From Rhynchopus euleeides (Eukaryota > Euglenozoa > Diplonemea > Diplonemida > Diplonemidae): DNA of 64,000 nt. Where the stretch lies: assembly GCA_963210315.1 (NCBI GenBank), contig OY723244.1, forward strand, positions 1,178,001 to 1,242,000. The letters are read 5' to 3'. The notes under the pieces were generated by a model. The model was not told the DNA's origin. It saw only the letters and a list, made by a program, of their open reading frames with translations, and made no database searches. The stretch's first letter is position 1. The number at the start of each line of letters is the position of its first letter. The translations under genes were made by a program, and so were the position numbers. Positions 34,049-43,927 of this stretch are shown piece by piece.

Positions 34049-34066
34049 GTGAAGTGGGGTGTGGCG

Positions 34067-34141
<75 letters not shown>

Positions 34142-34196
34142 TCTTTTGCAAAAGACAAAGCGCACACACACACACACCCGCCACACCCCACTTCAC
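34049..34196. repeat. Hairpin element with GT/CA microsatellite arms
   Basis: The outer arms are perfect 19-base inverted copies (GTGAAGTGGGGTGTGGCGG at 34049-34067 and its complement at 34178-34196). Inside are a long GT run (about 34070-34138), a central palindrome TTTGTCTTTTGCAAAAGACA, and a shorter CA run. The whole is one large foldback of about 148 bp, probably a MITE-like element whose microsatellite grew on one arm. Confidence 0.85.
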
Positions 34197-34533
34197 AGTA
34201 CGACAAACGTCAAACCTTCGAAGTACGGAAAACGGTGTTGGGGATTGGGCCGGTCTGCCACTCCCCCCTTCCCATTCCTGTGATCCCTTCTATACTTCTA
34301 TTTCACTACCCCCCCTTCCCGTTTTCTCGTGGCACTGCAGTGCTTCTTCAGGCAGCCGCTGCTGAGTGCACACCCCCTCTGTAGTATCACTGTGAGCACG
34401 ATACCACGATACAGACCCACCACCATCCACATCCATACAGGGGAGACGTATGCCGAGCTCCTTGACGTTGCCTCGCGAGCAATGGAGCCGCCACGGCAGA
34501 AGTCGTAGCCACTTCTCAGCCTTGGTTCTCTAA

Positions 34534-34645
34534 GGGGGTCTTCGCTGGTTGTTATTCTTCGTCAATCTTCGTCAGTTTTTCAGCCAATTCAACAGGAAAT
34601 GCACCAAAAAAATGCACCGACGACCACCCCGAAGCGAAGACCCCC
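34534..34645 (-). mobile_element. Complete MITE, GGGGGTCTTCGCT family, inverted copy
   Basis: A 112-bp element with inverted repeats GGGGGTCTTCGCT, flanked by TAA on both sides (34531-34533 and 34646-34648). The interior matches the 20038 copy when read on the minus strand. The 3-bp TAA duplication fits PIF/Harbinger elements. Confidence 0.9.
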
Positions 34646-35772
34646 TAAAGGCGGCGAACGAATTCTCGGGGGAGTGTGTGTGAGTGGTGAAGCCTCTCGG
34701 TGCCTCTCGGAGAAAGAAGGCGGGCGGTTGCCCCTCCTGTGCAGCTGGGTGAGCTGCAAAAGACTGTTTGGTTCCCTCCTCACAGCACAGAACCAGCGCA
34801 CAAAACAAGACTTCTAGGGTCTCGAGACCGAACCTCCATCCGGGAAGGCTCCGAACACACCAGCTGCCAGGTTGATGCCTGTCGGCTGGCTTGCCTGGCC
34901 TGGCCCGGGGGGTGGGGGTGGGGGTGGGGGTGGGCCCGGTGGCACACGTTGTGCCCGCTCCTGCTCTCAGAGGCGCTGCGGAGCTATGGGGAGAGAATCT
35001 CTCCGAGCCTGTTTTGCGCTGCCGGTTGAGTCAGTCCGGTGCACCTCCCAAACCCATTTGTATTTGCGACGATAAAACATGCATGCTCCCATTTCAGAGA
35101 CCCTCGAGCATAGGAAACACTGCTTGGTGTGTTGGAGTGTTGATGGCGGATGGTGATGTGGACGAAAGCTACCGACCTCCCAAACCCCCCCCCCCCCACC
35201 CCGCCTAGTCTGTGGGAGACCACAGATCGCGAGAAGCGAAGCTGGGCAGGCTAAGTGGCTGCCCAGGGTTAGGTCCCAGCTTGATAACACGGGTTGTGTC
35301 CGAAAGGGGTTCGGGGCCTTTCGCGACCCGACTACTTACCGTGTGTGGGTGTGAATGAAAAATGCAAGTTCATCCTCACCTCCCCTAAGTGCAGTCCACG
35401 GGGCCATACCACCTACCTCCGCCCTCCCGTTCCGTGTCGATACGTGGTACTTCACCTGTTTGTCGCGAGCGACGATGCAACCTTCTGGTCACCTGCACAT
35501 TGAGGGTGTCGAGTAGTGGTGTACAGCTCCCCACCAGTGTGGATATTATGTGCCGTGGAACAATCGTTTCGACATTCTGCCTTCGCCCCCTCCCCCTGTC
35601 GCGAACACCACCCAATAGCAGGGGGTTTACGGAAGCTTTGCTTCGTCCCACGAAACAGGGTCTTCCCTCACACGTGTCACTGACACTGTCGAAGATTGTC
35701 CGAGCTGTCGTGCAGCGAACACCCTCTAGTACCCTTCCAGAAGGAGACACCCTGACTGCTGACGGAGCAAAC
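34646..35772. other. Spacer before the UbL locus
   Basis: Contains a GGGGGT run (34907-34934) and unique sequence. The frame of the downstream gene is open from 35389, but this upstream part does not resemble the other family members. A piece near 35478-35500 (GCAACCTTCTGGTCACCTGC) recurs at 61659-61678 before the receptor gene. Confidence 0.5.
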
Positions 35773-36903
35773 ATGGATGTGACTGTGCGTCATGCTGAAA
35801 CCGGGGACAGCTGTGTCGTCTGTGTTCCGGAAGACGGGACCGTGGTCGGGCTGAAGGCGGATGCGCTCAACGAGATGTTCCCGGGTTCTATCAACGCAGA
35901 CCGTGAGGCCGCCTGCGTGGCAGCACACATCGAAGGGTGTGAGGAGGAGCTGGACGACGCACAGCGCGTTGCCGACACGGGTCTGGAGGACGGGGGTGCT
36001 GTCAAGCTCGTCCCACGCTGGCCCACAGTCAAGGCTCCCGCAGTCTACAACATGGATCGTGCCGGTGGCGTCTACTGCATCACACTGTCGAGGTGTGGGA
36101 AGCTGTGTGCAGTTGGTCACTACAGCGAATCACACGTCTCTGTGTTTGACACCATCACAGCTGAGAAGGTGGGAAACTTAACTCACGGGAGCATGAATTT
36201 GCTTCACATGGCGTTCTCTATCTGTGGGACGTGGTTGGCGACGTGCTCAGGCACCATCTGCGTGTGGCTGACATCAACCTGGGAGCAGGTGTGCAGACTG
36301 GATCACAATGGCCTGGCACACAACAGCATCAAGGTGTGCAGTGCAGCGTGGACACACTGCGAGCGTCTGGTGTCTGGAGACTCCAATGGTGATCTGCGTG
36401 TGTGGGACTTGAAGGGCACACCGAGCGCCACAGTGCTGGAGGGTCACAGCAAGGATGTTCACGGCCTTGTTGCCTCGCGCGCGAGGATCTTCAGCAGGGC
36501 AGGTGAGAAGACCATCCGTGTGTGGGACATCAGCACCCTCACACACACACACACCCTGGATGAGATGGTCGCCGGCATCGCCCTGACTCAGGATGAGCAG
36601 CACCTGGTGTCGTGCTCTGGCGACAAGACACTCAAGGTGTGGTGCACAGCCTCCCTCAGCTGCCTGCGTACTGTGCAACTGGACGACCCTCACTACTTTT
36701 TTGCTGTGTCACAGCCAGGCGATGTTTTTGCAACGAGGTGCCTATCCACCACCGCTCTGTACCGCCTCAGCACATGTGAGTACCTGGGGAAGATGGAGTC
36801 ATGGGTGAATGATTTTGCCCTCAGCCCCTGCGGGAGGTGGGTCTTCACACCAACAAACGAAACTTCTGTCACTGTGTGTGATGTGTCTTCCTTTTCGCCC
36901 TGA
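35773..36903 (+). CDS. UbL-WD40 protein, most diverged copy
   Basis: 376 residues. I chose the ATG at 35773 because MDVTVRH is the start shared by every family member. Residues 1-80 form a ubiquitin-like beta-grasp domain (MDVTVRHAETGDSCVV...; EELDDAQRVADTGLEDGGAVKLV resembles the second half of ubiquitin). It has no C-terminal Gly-Gly, so it is not a conjugated modifier. From residue 81 follow seven WD40 blades ending in motifs such as VSVFDT, ICVWLT, LRVWDL, IRVWDI, LKVWCT, ALYRLS and VTVCDV, enough for one closed propeller. No signal peptide or membrane segment; probably cytosolic. The WD40 half differs strongly from the array copies, while the UbL half is close. One Asn of the usual SINNAD is missing. 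Confidence 0.9.
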   Translation: MDVTVRHAETGDSCVVCVPEDGTVVGLKADALNEMFPGSINADREAACVAAHIEGCEEELDDAQRVADTGLEDGGAVKLVPRWPTVKAPAVYNMDRAGGVYCITLSRCGKLCAVGHYSESHVSVFDTITAEKVGNLTHGSMNLLHMAFSICGTWLATCSGTICVWLTSTWEQVCRLDHNGLAHNSIKVCSAAWTHCERLVSGDSNGDLRVWDLKGTPSATVLEGHSKDVHGLVASRARIFSRAGEKTIRVWDISTLTHTHTLDEMVAGIALTQDEQHLVSCSGDKTLKVWCTASLSCLRTVQLDDPHYFFAVSQPGDVFATRCLSTTALYRLSTCEYLGKMESWVNDFALSPCGRWVFTPTNETSVTVCDVSSFSP

Positions 36904-37247
36904 CTAATTGTCGAGTCTCGTAACCCTGTTCCCTGCCTTGCGCGCCTGGCGTGTTTTTTTGAGCACATTTATGATGCGTAAAAGTGTAGGTGTGCTTCCG
37001 ACGATCCTGTTCCTTTTCTGTGTGTCTAGCTATCTCGTGTTCACATGTGCTCCACACCCACATCAAAGCAGCAGGCTAGGGTGGTGGAAGCGTCAACGCA
37101 TCATTAAGGAAGAAGGAAGCACGGTTGCTACGCTTTTGCACCACCGTGTTGCTTTCTTGCCTTGCAATAATACTCTCTCTGGCCCTTTGTTCTCTGTTTG
37201 GAGGCAGCTGTGTGCGTTTGCATGTGAGATGAGAAGAGAGGCAAAAA

Positions 37248-37280
37248 GATTGACGCAGTGCTCTCTCTGCAGACTGCCCC
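37248..37280 (+). promoter_or_regulatory. Shared upstream module, probable trans-splice acceptor
   Basis: GATTGACGCAGTG followed by CTCTCTCTGCAG and ACTGCC. The same module precedes WD40, RING and receptor genes. A pyrimidine run ending in CAG is what a spliced-leader acceptor should look like. It lies 370 bp before the ATG at 37642. Confidence 0.55.
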
Positions 37281-37641
37281 ACACACCCCTCTGCTCTCAC
37301 TGCAGACTGCCAGTGGATGTACAGGACACCTGTCAGAATTCAGCCCTATTCGCCCCCACCCCACATCATGCCCTCTCCGCTGTGGTGCCCCGCAGCGACA
37401 CGCCGTGTGTGTCAGTCGTTTGCCTGTCGTGCGAGGGTGATGTGGGCAAGAGTGGGGATTGGGACTACAAGATAAGCGCTTTGACCCTCCCACCCTATGT
37501 CGCTGTGGGTTCGGCTGCACCACCTTTGAGGGGCGCTGTCTTTTGGCGACATCCACACCCACTGCACACACCGCCGTCCTATCCAGCCTCCGGATTCCAG
37601 GAACTTGTGAGCGTGCAAGGGGGGCACAAAGCAAGCGAAAA

Positions 37642-38553
37642 ATGGATGTGACTGTGCGTCATGCCGAGACCGGAGACAGCTGTGTCGTCGGTGTTCCGGA
37701 AGACGGGACCGTGGTCAGGATGAAGGCGGATGCGCTCAACGAGATGTTCCCGGGTTCTATCAATAACGCAGACCGTGAGGCTGCATGCGTGGCAGCACAC
37801 ATCGAAGGGTGTGAGGAGGAGCTGGACGATGCACAGCGCGTTGCCGACACGGGTCTGGAGGACGGGGGTGCTGTCAAGCTCGTCTTGCGCGACCACTCCA
37901 ACCTGATCCGCATTCTCGATGGGATCAACCGCAACGGGCGTGCCGGGGGGCAGCTGCTGTCACAGCTGCGCGACTTGGAGCGCTTCATGAGCGACGACGG
38001 CTCGGAGACCTCCTCACCGGAGATGTGCCTGACGCACTATGAGCAGATCATGCGCACCCTGCTGACGGTGTACGAGGCACCCGACTTCTCGGAAGAGGTG
38101 CGCGACCGCATCACAGACCTCGTGTTCCTCCTCCACAACCTGGCGGTGCCGGAGGAGATTATGCGCCTGGTTGCGTCGCTCTTCACCCGGGACACAGGCC
38201 TCTTCTCGTCTACCAACGCGAAGGGCCTGCTGCTCCGCCTGCTTGCAGAAGTGCTCAATGCTGCGACGCAGCCGGGTGCCGGGCCTGGCTGCCACCGCAT
38301 TACACCTGCCGTGTTCGACCCCATCTCGCCCATCCTCACCGCTTGTCTCAACTCCAGAGAACTCACCCTGCGCAAGCGTGCCGTGTACGTCTTCGTGGCC
38401 ATGTACAGCCACCTCCGTGCCGACAGCCTCCCCCACTTCATCGGCCTCACAGACGTACAGCTCAAGCTCTGCGAGCACTACATCGGCAGGCAGCCTGGCT
38501 GCGAGGAGGCGGACCTTGTGTTGGAGGTGGCTGAGCACCACAGCATGCGGTGA
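37642..38553 (+). CDS. UbL protein with ARM/HEAT (TOG-like) domain, first copy
   Basis: 303 residues. Residues 1-81 are the same UbL domain as in the WD40 genes. From residue 82 the protein is all-helical with leucine-rich pairs (LIRILDGINR, ITDLVFLLHNL, LLLRLLAEVLNA, KRAVYVFVAMYSHL) and ends HFIGLTDVQLKLCEHYIGR, which recalls the end of CLASP-type TOG domains; I call it TOG-like with moderate confidence. Such domains bind tubulin or other proteins. The helical part is almost identical to the array copies (only Arg to Cys in L(R/C)DLERF seen), whereas its UbL differs at several places. Near the stop, G|GTGAGAG looks like a splice donor and a pyrimidine-AG follows about 80 bp later, so a short extra exon is possible. 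Confidence 0.85.
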   Translation: MDVTVRHAETGDSCVVGVPEDGTVVRMKADALNEMFPGSINNADREAACVAAHIEGCEEELDDAQRVADTGLEDGGAVKLVLRDHSNLIRILDGINRNGRAGGQLLSQLRDLERFMSDDGSETSSPEMCLTHYEQIMRTLLTVYEAPDFSEEVRDRITDLVFLLHNLAVPEEIMRLVASLFTRDTGLFSSTNAKGLLLRLLAEVLNAATQPGAGPGCHRITPAVFDPISPILTACLNSRELTLRKRAVYVFVAMYSHLRADSLPHFIGLTDVQLKLCEHYIGRQPGCEEADLVLEVAEHHSMR

Positions 38554-38668
38554 GAGAAGAACACGGGGGGGGGGGGGGTCAAGGATGGGGTGGGCCGTGG
38601 GGTATCGCGCAGTTGGTTGAGTTTCTCTTCTAGGGGTTAAGTGGGAGGGGAGGGGGGGGGGGTCAGGG

Positions 38669-39458
38669 CAGCCCTCGAACTAATTTTTGGGGATCTCCAC
38701 GACGACGACAGGGTGGGTGGGGGGGGGACCCACCCTACCCTATGCCAAAGTACCGGCTACGCGCCACGCTCTCTCCAAACTGGTGTTGTTGCAGTATTTG
38801 AGCTCCGTGCGGATTGTAGTGGGGTCATTTTGTAGAAAAAGGTGCCAGCCACCCCCCATAAAATGTGGGTCTGGTTCAGGCACTGAACCAGACCCACAGA
38901 GGCAGCCAGGCACAGCCCACACCCACCGACCCTGTGGGTACCCCCCGCACGGGGTTTTCAAAACCTCGCTCTTTGGACTATTTGAAGTTTGTGCGGATCG
39001 CAGTGGGGTCATTTCGTGGGTCTTGGGACCAAGTTTCAACGACGAAACATGGGTCAGGTCCAGGTACTGTCATGGGAGGACGTGACTGGGAGGCACACCA
39101 TGCCACCCACCCACCCAGCGGGACCCTCCCGACCCCCTCCTCGGGTTTTTCAAATACCCGTTCTTTTGAATATTTGGAGTTTGTGCGGATCGCAGTGGGG
39201 TCATTTTTGACATGGGGTGACTATTAACACCCCGCAAACCCTTATTGGCCCATTCAGGCCACATTCCTTAGGAAATAATAGTAAGGCGACCCCCTCCGAC
39301 CCCCGATCCCCTCTTAGCGGAAGCTATGCCGGTCGGGGGGGGTACCCTACCCACCCCCCCTGTACCCCCAAATAGGGGGTGGGTGGGTAGGGTACCCCCC
39401 CCCCCCCCGAGCGCTGGGCCACCCTCACGACGACCGACAAGAATTAGTTCGAGGTCTG
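38669..39458. mobile_element. Complete hAT-2 non-autonomous transposon
   Basis: Inverted ends CAGCCCTCGAACTAATT and CAGACCTCGAACTAATT, with a perfect 8-bp target duplication GGTCAGGG (38661-38668 and 39459-39466). The tandem-array copies give the empty site: the same flanks meet around a single GGTCAGGG (for example near 46554-46564). The interior has three 35-40-bp repeats with TGCGGAT(C/T)G(C/T)AGTGGGGTCATTT (about 38808, 38990, 39182) and no transposase. Confidence 0.95.
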
Positions 39459-39551
39459 GGTCAGGGGTTGGTGCACCATGTACACCACGGATGAGTCTGG
39501 CAACAACGGGCGGGGTCGACTCGTCGGGACGACGGGTGAACCTGCTGAGTG

Positions 39552-39960
39552 TGGAGGGCGTGTTGAACGAACACACGTGCCTCTGGCCACCTCACTTCCG
39601 AGGGACGGCCACCCACCGGGCCTGACTGCCACCCCGCTGGGCACCCTTTAATCTTTGGCAGAACAACGTATTGCTTTCAACCTCCTACCCGCCCCCCTTT
39701 GTTGTGCACTCCATCGTGTTCTTCTCAGCAGAAAGACTCGTGGCAGCGTTCGGTATCCCGCACACCTCCACCAGCAGGCACCGTTCGTAGAAACAGAAAC
39801 CATGTGTCGAAAGTGTTCCATATTCCTCTTCTCTGCCTTCTTTTCAGTGGCGTACAACGTAAGAACTCTCTCTCTTCCAGCATATTAGGCTTCTACGAAG
39901 GAAGCGTTCACCACCTTTTGCCTTGATCTTTGACCTGCATATTTCTCGGCTCACTTGCTG
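39552..39960 (+). repeat. Cassette spacer upstream of the RING gene
   Basis: Nearly identical to 43166-43570 before the first array unit and similar to the spacer of every unit (for example 46790-47240). It places the RING gene where array units carry the WD40 gene. Confidence 0.85.
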
Positions 39961-40210
39961 TGAGCTCATCCCGTGTGAGATCGTCGAGGAGGTGCACCTC
40001 TGGGGAGTGGGTAGTTGGTGTGGGCCAGAGGCACATCTTCGACTTCTTGCACAGCCTTCCTTTCTTGCCTCCCAACACAGCACCGCCTGGCCCTGCTTGG
40101 GTGTTGCGAACAGGCCCTTCGCTCTGTGTCACTGTGTCATGTTGTGCCACTGTGCAACACTGCGAGGACCTGACACACACGCGCGAGTCCCACATGGAAG
40201 GGCCTACCAG

Positions 40211-40245
40211 CATTGACGCAGTGCCCTCTCTGCAGACTGCTCCAC
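40211..40245 (+). promoter_or_regulatory. Shared upstream module before the RING gene
   Basis: ATTGACGCAGTGCCCTCTCTGCAG then ACTGCTCCACACCCCC, matching the module before the WD40 genes. CAG ends at 40235, 167 bp before the chosen ATG. Confidence 0.55.
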
Positions 40246-40401
40246 ACCCCCTCCCTTCCCCGCCCTCGATGCTGCCCCCCCAACCCCCTCGCGTGGTAGG
40301 TGTGGGTGTGTCCGGCCTGCAAGCGTTGTTCCGCACACACACAGACACGCAACACACCATGCAACACGAATCCACTTCAGGGCACCTACACATCCAACAC
40401 A

Positions 40402-41313
40402 ATGGGCAGCTCGCAGTCACAGGCAAAATCCCAACAGGACACAGCATACACGTTGATGACTCAGCAGTCCTCTTCTGCTGCTGTGGCTATTGAGAAGCGC
40501 ATCGCAAGGCTGGAGGTTGAGTTGCGTTTGGCACAGCAACACTGTGGCAAGACAGCACGCGAGGAGTCAGCACATGCCGAGAGGCTGAAGGAGCTTCGTG
40601 ACTCACTGGAGGCCCACAAGCGTGTTCTCATCATCCGTGGTGAGTTTATGGAGAGGCTGGCGACTTCGTTCAATCGGGGCACGGTCGCCAAACGGAAGAT
40701 ACTACTTAGTCACATGTCGTCGTTTGTGCAGACCCTCAAGTGCACTGTGCACATCCACTTGATGGACATATTGAAAATCACGGGCGGTGGTGCGGTCTGC
40801 GGAATTGCCGGCGGTGCTGTCGGTATTCTCACCAGCATCCTCACAATGAAGATTCTGCAGCGTGCCAGTGAGGCGGTGGTCAGCCACGCGGTACCGTGCC
40901 TCGTTGGAGGTGTTGCGGGTGCAGCAGTAGGTATTGTCCTTGGGGTGTACATCGTCTGGTCCACATGTGTCGTGCTCAGCGAACTGCGGGCGCAGGTGCA
41001 TCCGGAGTCGGATCCGAGTGCGGCTGAGCAGCTGGAAGAGGCGAAGCGGCATGTGAAACAGATTCAGCGCAGTGTGCAGGAGGAGAGCGCGAGGCTCCCG
41101 GCAAGGCGCACGCCTCCGACAGGGGGGACGCAGTGCTCTCTTTGCCTTGGTGAGGAGTGGGAGACCTGCACAGCCGAGGGAGAACATCACCACGGAAACT
41201 GCCCGCAGTACCTCGTCTGCGATCGCCACGTGGTGCACGTCAAGTGCTTGCAGAAGTTCATCAAGGTACCTGCGCACAGAGGGGGCCGGAAGTGTCCCCT
41301 GTGCATTCAGTAA
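40402..41313 (+). CDS. Predicted myristoylated membrane protein with RING-like finger
   Basis: 303 residues from the ATG at 40402, chosen because MGSSQSQ is a good N-myristoylation signal (Gly2, Ser6); the frame is open upstream to 40300. Residues 28-75 are a likely coiled coil. Two glycine-rich hydrophobic segments follow (127-147, GGGAVCGIAGGAVGILTS; 164-189, VPCLVGGVAGAAVGIVLG), both with glycine-zipper spacing, then a second coiled coil (205-232). The C terminus is a RING-like zinc finger: Cys245-x2-Cys248, Cys273, His276, His279, Cys282, Cys298-x2-Cys301. RING fingers usually act as ubiquitin ligases, so it may act with the UbL proteins around it, and the lipid anchor and zipper segments suggest a membrane site. 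It has no UbL domain itself but sits behind the same spacer and upstream module as the WD40 genes. Partner and substrate are unknown. Confidence 0.85.
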   Translation: MGSSQSQAKSQQDTAYTLMTQQSSSAAVAIEKRIARLEVELRLAQQHCGKTAREESAHAERLKELRDSLEAHKRVLIIRGEFMERLATSFNRGTVAKRKILLSHMSSFVQTLKCTVHIHLMDILKITGGGAVCGIAGGAVGILTSILTMKILQRASEAVVSHAVPCLVGGVAGAAVGIVLGVYIVWSTCVVLSELRAQVHPESDPSAAEQLEEAKRHVKQIQRSVQEESARLPARRTPPTGGTQCSLCLGEEWETCTAEGEHHHGNCPQYLVCDRHVVHVKCLQKFIKVPAHRGGRKCPLCIQ

Positions 41314-41986
41314 ACACGGAACACCCACGATGCAAACCCGGGGCCTGCGGAGTTCTCTGGGCGACACATCTGCACCTCTGTACCTCTCCCTCCAGGGCAG
41401 GAAGCGAGCCGCAGGCAGCGCAGCACCACCCCCGCCAATGTGTGCTGGCGCCAGTCTGGGTAACACCCGCAGCCTGAGACCCCACTCTCGTCAGTTGGGG
41501 GGATAAAATCCAACTTGCTGCCTTCACGTGGCGCCCCCTGTGATTACCCTCCTCCGAGGGGAAACTAAAGCAAGCTCTGGTAACTCTTTTTCCGCTGTGT
41601 GCCCTGTTTCATATATGCGGAGGGGCCCTTTCTGCACGGCTTTGGTTTTATTGATGTTTGTGGTGTGCGTGGTTTCTTTTCCCTTTTTTTGTTGTTGTTT
41701 TTGCAGCATTTTATGCTGTCGGGTGAGCTTCCGCCCCATGGGAGGCGCTCCTTCCGGCTTGCGCTGCCCACCCATCCCGCCCCCGTCCCCTTCCCACATT
41801 CTTTCTTTTCTTTTAGGGGAGACGTCCTCGCAGTGGCTGTTTGGCCTGACGCGATTCCCCGCCTCAAAGCAGACCCACCTGGCAGCTACTCAAGGCACAT
41901 GAGGAGCGAGAGGCGTCAACGGGCGCAACGCCCCTCCCTGCGGTCCGGCTTCCGCCACGTGGCTGACTCAAAGCAGCGCAGTGACC
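41314..41986. other. No gene seen between RING gene and hAT-1 copy B
   Basis: Unique DNA with T-rich stretches; frames up to 136 codons (41599-42009) have no recognised motif. Confidence 0.45.
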
Positions 41987-41994
41987 AACGGGAG

Positions 41995-42938
41995 CAGGGG
42001 ATAAGATAGGTCTGGTTTTCCGGTTTTCAAAACCAGGGTTTCCCGGTTTCCGGTTTTCTGGAAAAAAAAAAGGCCGATCGGATTTTCGCCGGTTTTTGGG
42101 GAACCTTTGTGACAGTCAACCAGTGGGACCATTAGCCAAAAAAATATGGAAAGTGACCCCATCGTGATCCGCACGGAGCTCAAACAGTCAAAAGAAAGCA
42201 GAGAAGCGGAGAAAAGGAGCCCAGCGGGACCCGGTGGGTGGTGATGTCCTCGTCATGCAGGTCTTCTCTGTTTGAAGTTTCGAGATACTCCGGTAGCTTG
42301 ATCATTCCGACCGCACCGTACTCCTTCTGGGCGGCTTGCCGAGCGCATGCACTCAATCTCGTTGCGGTGCACACTGCCAAGGACCACCCTGTCATCCACG
42401 CAAGCTACGACCTTGTCTCGAGCACGTTTGCCTTGCTGGGGATGACACATGCAAACTCCGATGTTTTCGGGAGTGCATGTCCGCTTTGGAGAGGATCGAC
42501 GGATTCGGGTTCTGGCGGGACCGCGATTTGTGCAGTGTTGGAGACACCCGCTGGTGTTCGCATGAGCGCACGTTGTGCGCATCGTCTGACTGACTGCCTC
42601 AAGGGGGTGGTCATGCAACAAGCTCGACCATGAAGGTAGTTGCCCTTCGTGAGGCGTACCAGCAGAGCAGCACCCTCAGGGGGGTTTGTCCTGATGCGGG
42701 AGGTGATGCGAAGCCGCGCTCCGTCAGTACGTGGACGCATTGAAAGCTCAGTTCCGTTCCTTCGGGGAGCTGCGTGGAGCAACACGCCACTGCTGTTCGG
42801 CAGAGCCTGGTCCAGCCGTGTTGGGTGTGATTCTGAGAGGGTTTGCGCGGGTCGCGCGCGCCGAAGGCGCGCGCGAAAAATTTTAAAACCAGAAAAACCG
42901 GAAAACGGCGCCAGAAAAAAAGTCTATCTTATACCCTG
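41995..42938. mobile_element. hAT-1 element, copy B, with transposase remnant
   Basis: Ends as in copy A (CAGGGGATAAGATAG / CAGGGTATAAGATAG) and a perfect 8-bp target duplication AACGGGAG (41987-41994, 42939-42946). The outer 290 bp on the left and 105 bp on the right match copy A; the middle differs and retains hAT transposase pieces. It is an internally deleted, inactive derivative. Confidence 0.95.
42238..42600 (+). pseudogene. hAT transposase fragment
   Basis: One frame gives CRAHALNLVAVHT (from 42334), matching the C-x2-H-x-LNL motif of hAT transposases. Further on, the next frame gives LCSVGDTRWCSHERTL (about 42527-42575), matching the conserved TRW region. The two motifs are in the order and spacing expected but in different frames, so the gene is broken by at least one frameshift and lacks its other domains. 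Confidence 0.75.
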
Positions 42939-43165
42939 AACGGGAGCGACATGGAAAAAAAAAACCTTCTCTCCTCTCAGCACATGGGGCAGCCCTGCAG
43001 AGTGGGGCGGAGCAAACCGCCATGCACGTTGCTGTCTGCATCTGATGTCTCGATCTGCAGCTGTGAGACATGGTATGATGCTGACGGCCCTCCGGTGCCA
43101 TCAGCTGCTTTGGAGTCACGAGGATAGTGTTGGCTCCCACCGAAGGTTGCTGTTGCTGTGCGTGT

Positions 43166-43570
43166 GCTTGTGGAGGGCGTGTTGAACGAACACACGTGCC
43201 TCTGGCCACCTCACTTCCGAGGGACGGCCACCCACCGGGCCTGACTGCCACCCCGCTGGGCACCCTTTAATCTTTGGCAGAACAACGTATTGCTTTCAAC
43301 CTCCTACCCGCCCCCCTTTGTTGTGCACTCCATCGTGTTCTTCTCAGCAGAAAGACTCGTGGCAGCGTTCGGTATCCCGCACACCTCCACCAGCAGGCAC
43401 CGTTCGTAGAAACAGAAACCATGTGTCGAAAGTGTTCCATATTCCTCTTCTCTGCCTTGCGCAAAAGGTAATAACTCTCTCTCTTCCCGCACACCAGGCT
43501 TCTACGAAGGAAGCGTTCACCACCTTTTGCCTTGATCCTTTGACCTGCATATTTCTCGGCTCACTTGCTG
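43166..43570 (+). repeat. Cassette spacer upstream of the first array unit
   Basis: Close copy of 39552-39960, without the RING gene; it leads into the first WD40 gene of the array. Confidence 0.85.
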
Positions 43571-43723
43571 TGAGCTCATGTCGTCACAAGGGGCAGCTGA
43601 CGCCGGAGTGCTTCTGGCATGATGACGCACCCAGGTGAGTGACGCCACCTCCCTTCAGTGAGTCCCACATGGAAGGGCCGATCCCCCTTCACCCTTCACT
43701 GTCGGCCCCGTGCTTCGTGGTCA

Positions 43724-43757
43724 GGATTGACGCAGTGCTCTCTGCAGACTGCTCCGC
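43724..43757 (+). promoter_or_regulatory. Shared upstream module, first array unit
   Basis: GGATTGACGCAGTGCTCTCTGCAG, CAG ending at 43747, 181 bp before the WD40 ATG. One CT is missing compared with the later units. Confidence 0.55.
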
Positions 43758-43927
43758 ACCCCCCTCCCCTCCCTCACGAAGCCCCTCAACGTTGCACAAC
43801 CCCGTCCATCCCCACCCAGATCTGTGCCCTTCTCTGTTTCCCGTCCCACGTACCTAACATCCCTGCACGCTGCACACATCGCCACACACTCTGGCCCAGG
43901 CTGCAAGGGGATAACCAATATCGAAAC

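Noticed and set aside
35220-35335. Structured RNA (5S- or tRNA-like) near GGCAGGCTAAGTGGCTGCCC
   Set aside because: A short stem exists, but no A/B/C-box arrangement or cloverleaf could be built.
43658-43927. Upstream extension of the first array WD40 frame (and equivalents at 47399, 51074, 54749, 58424)
   Set aside because: The extension contains the pyrimidine-CAG module and is not conserved as protein; MDVTVRH is the common start.
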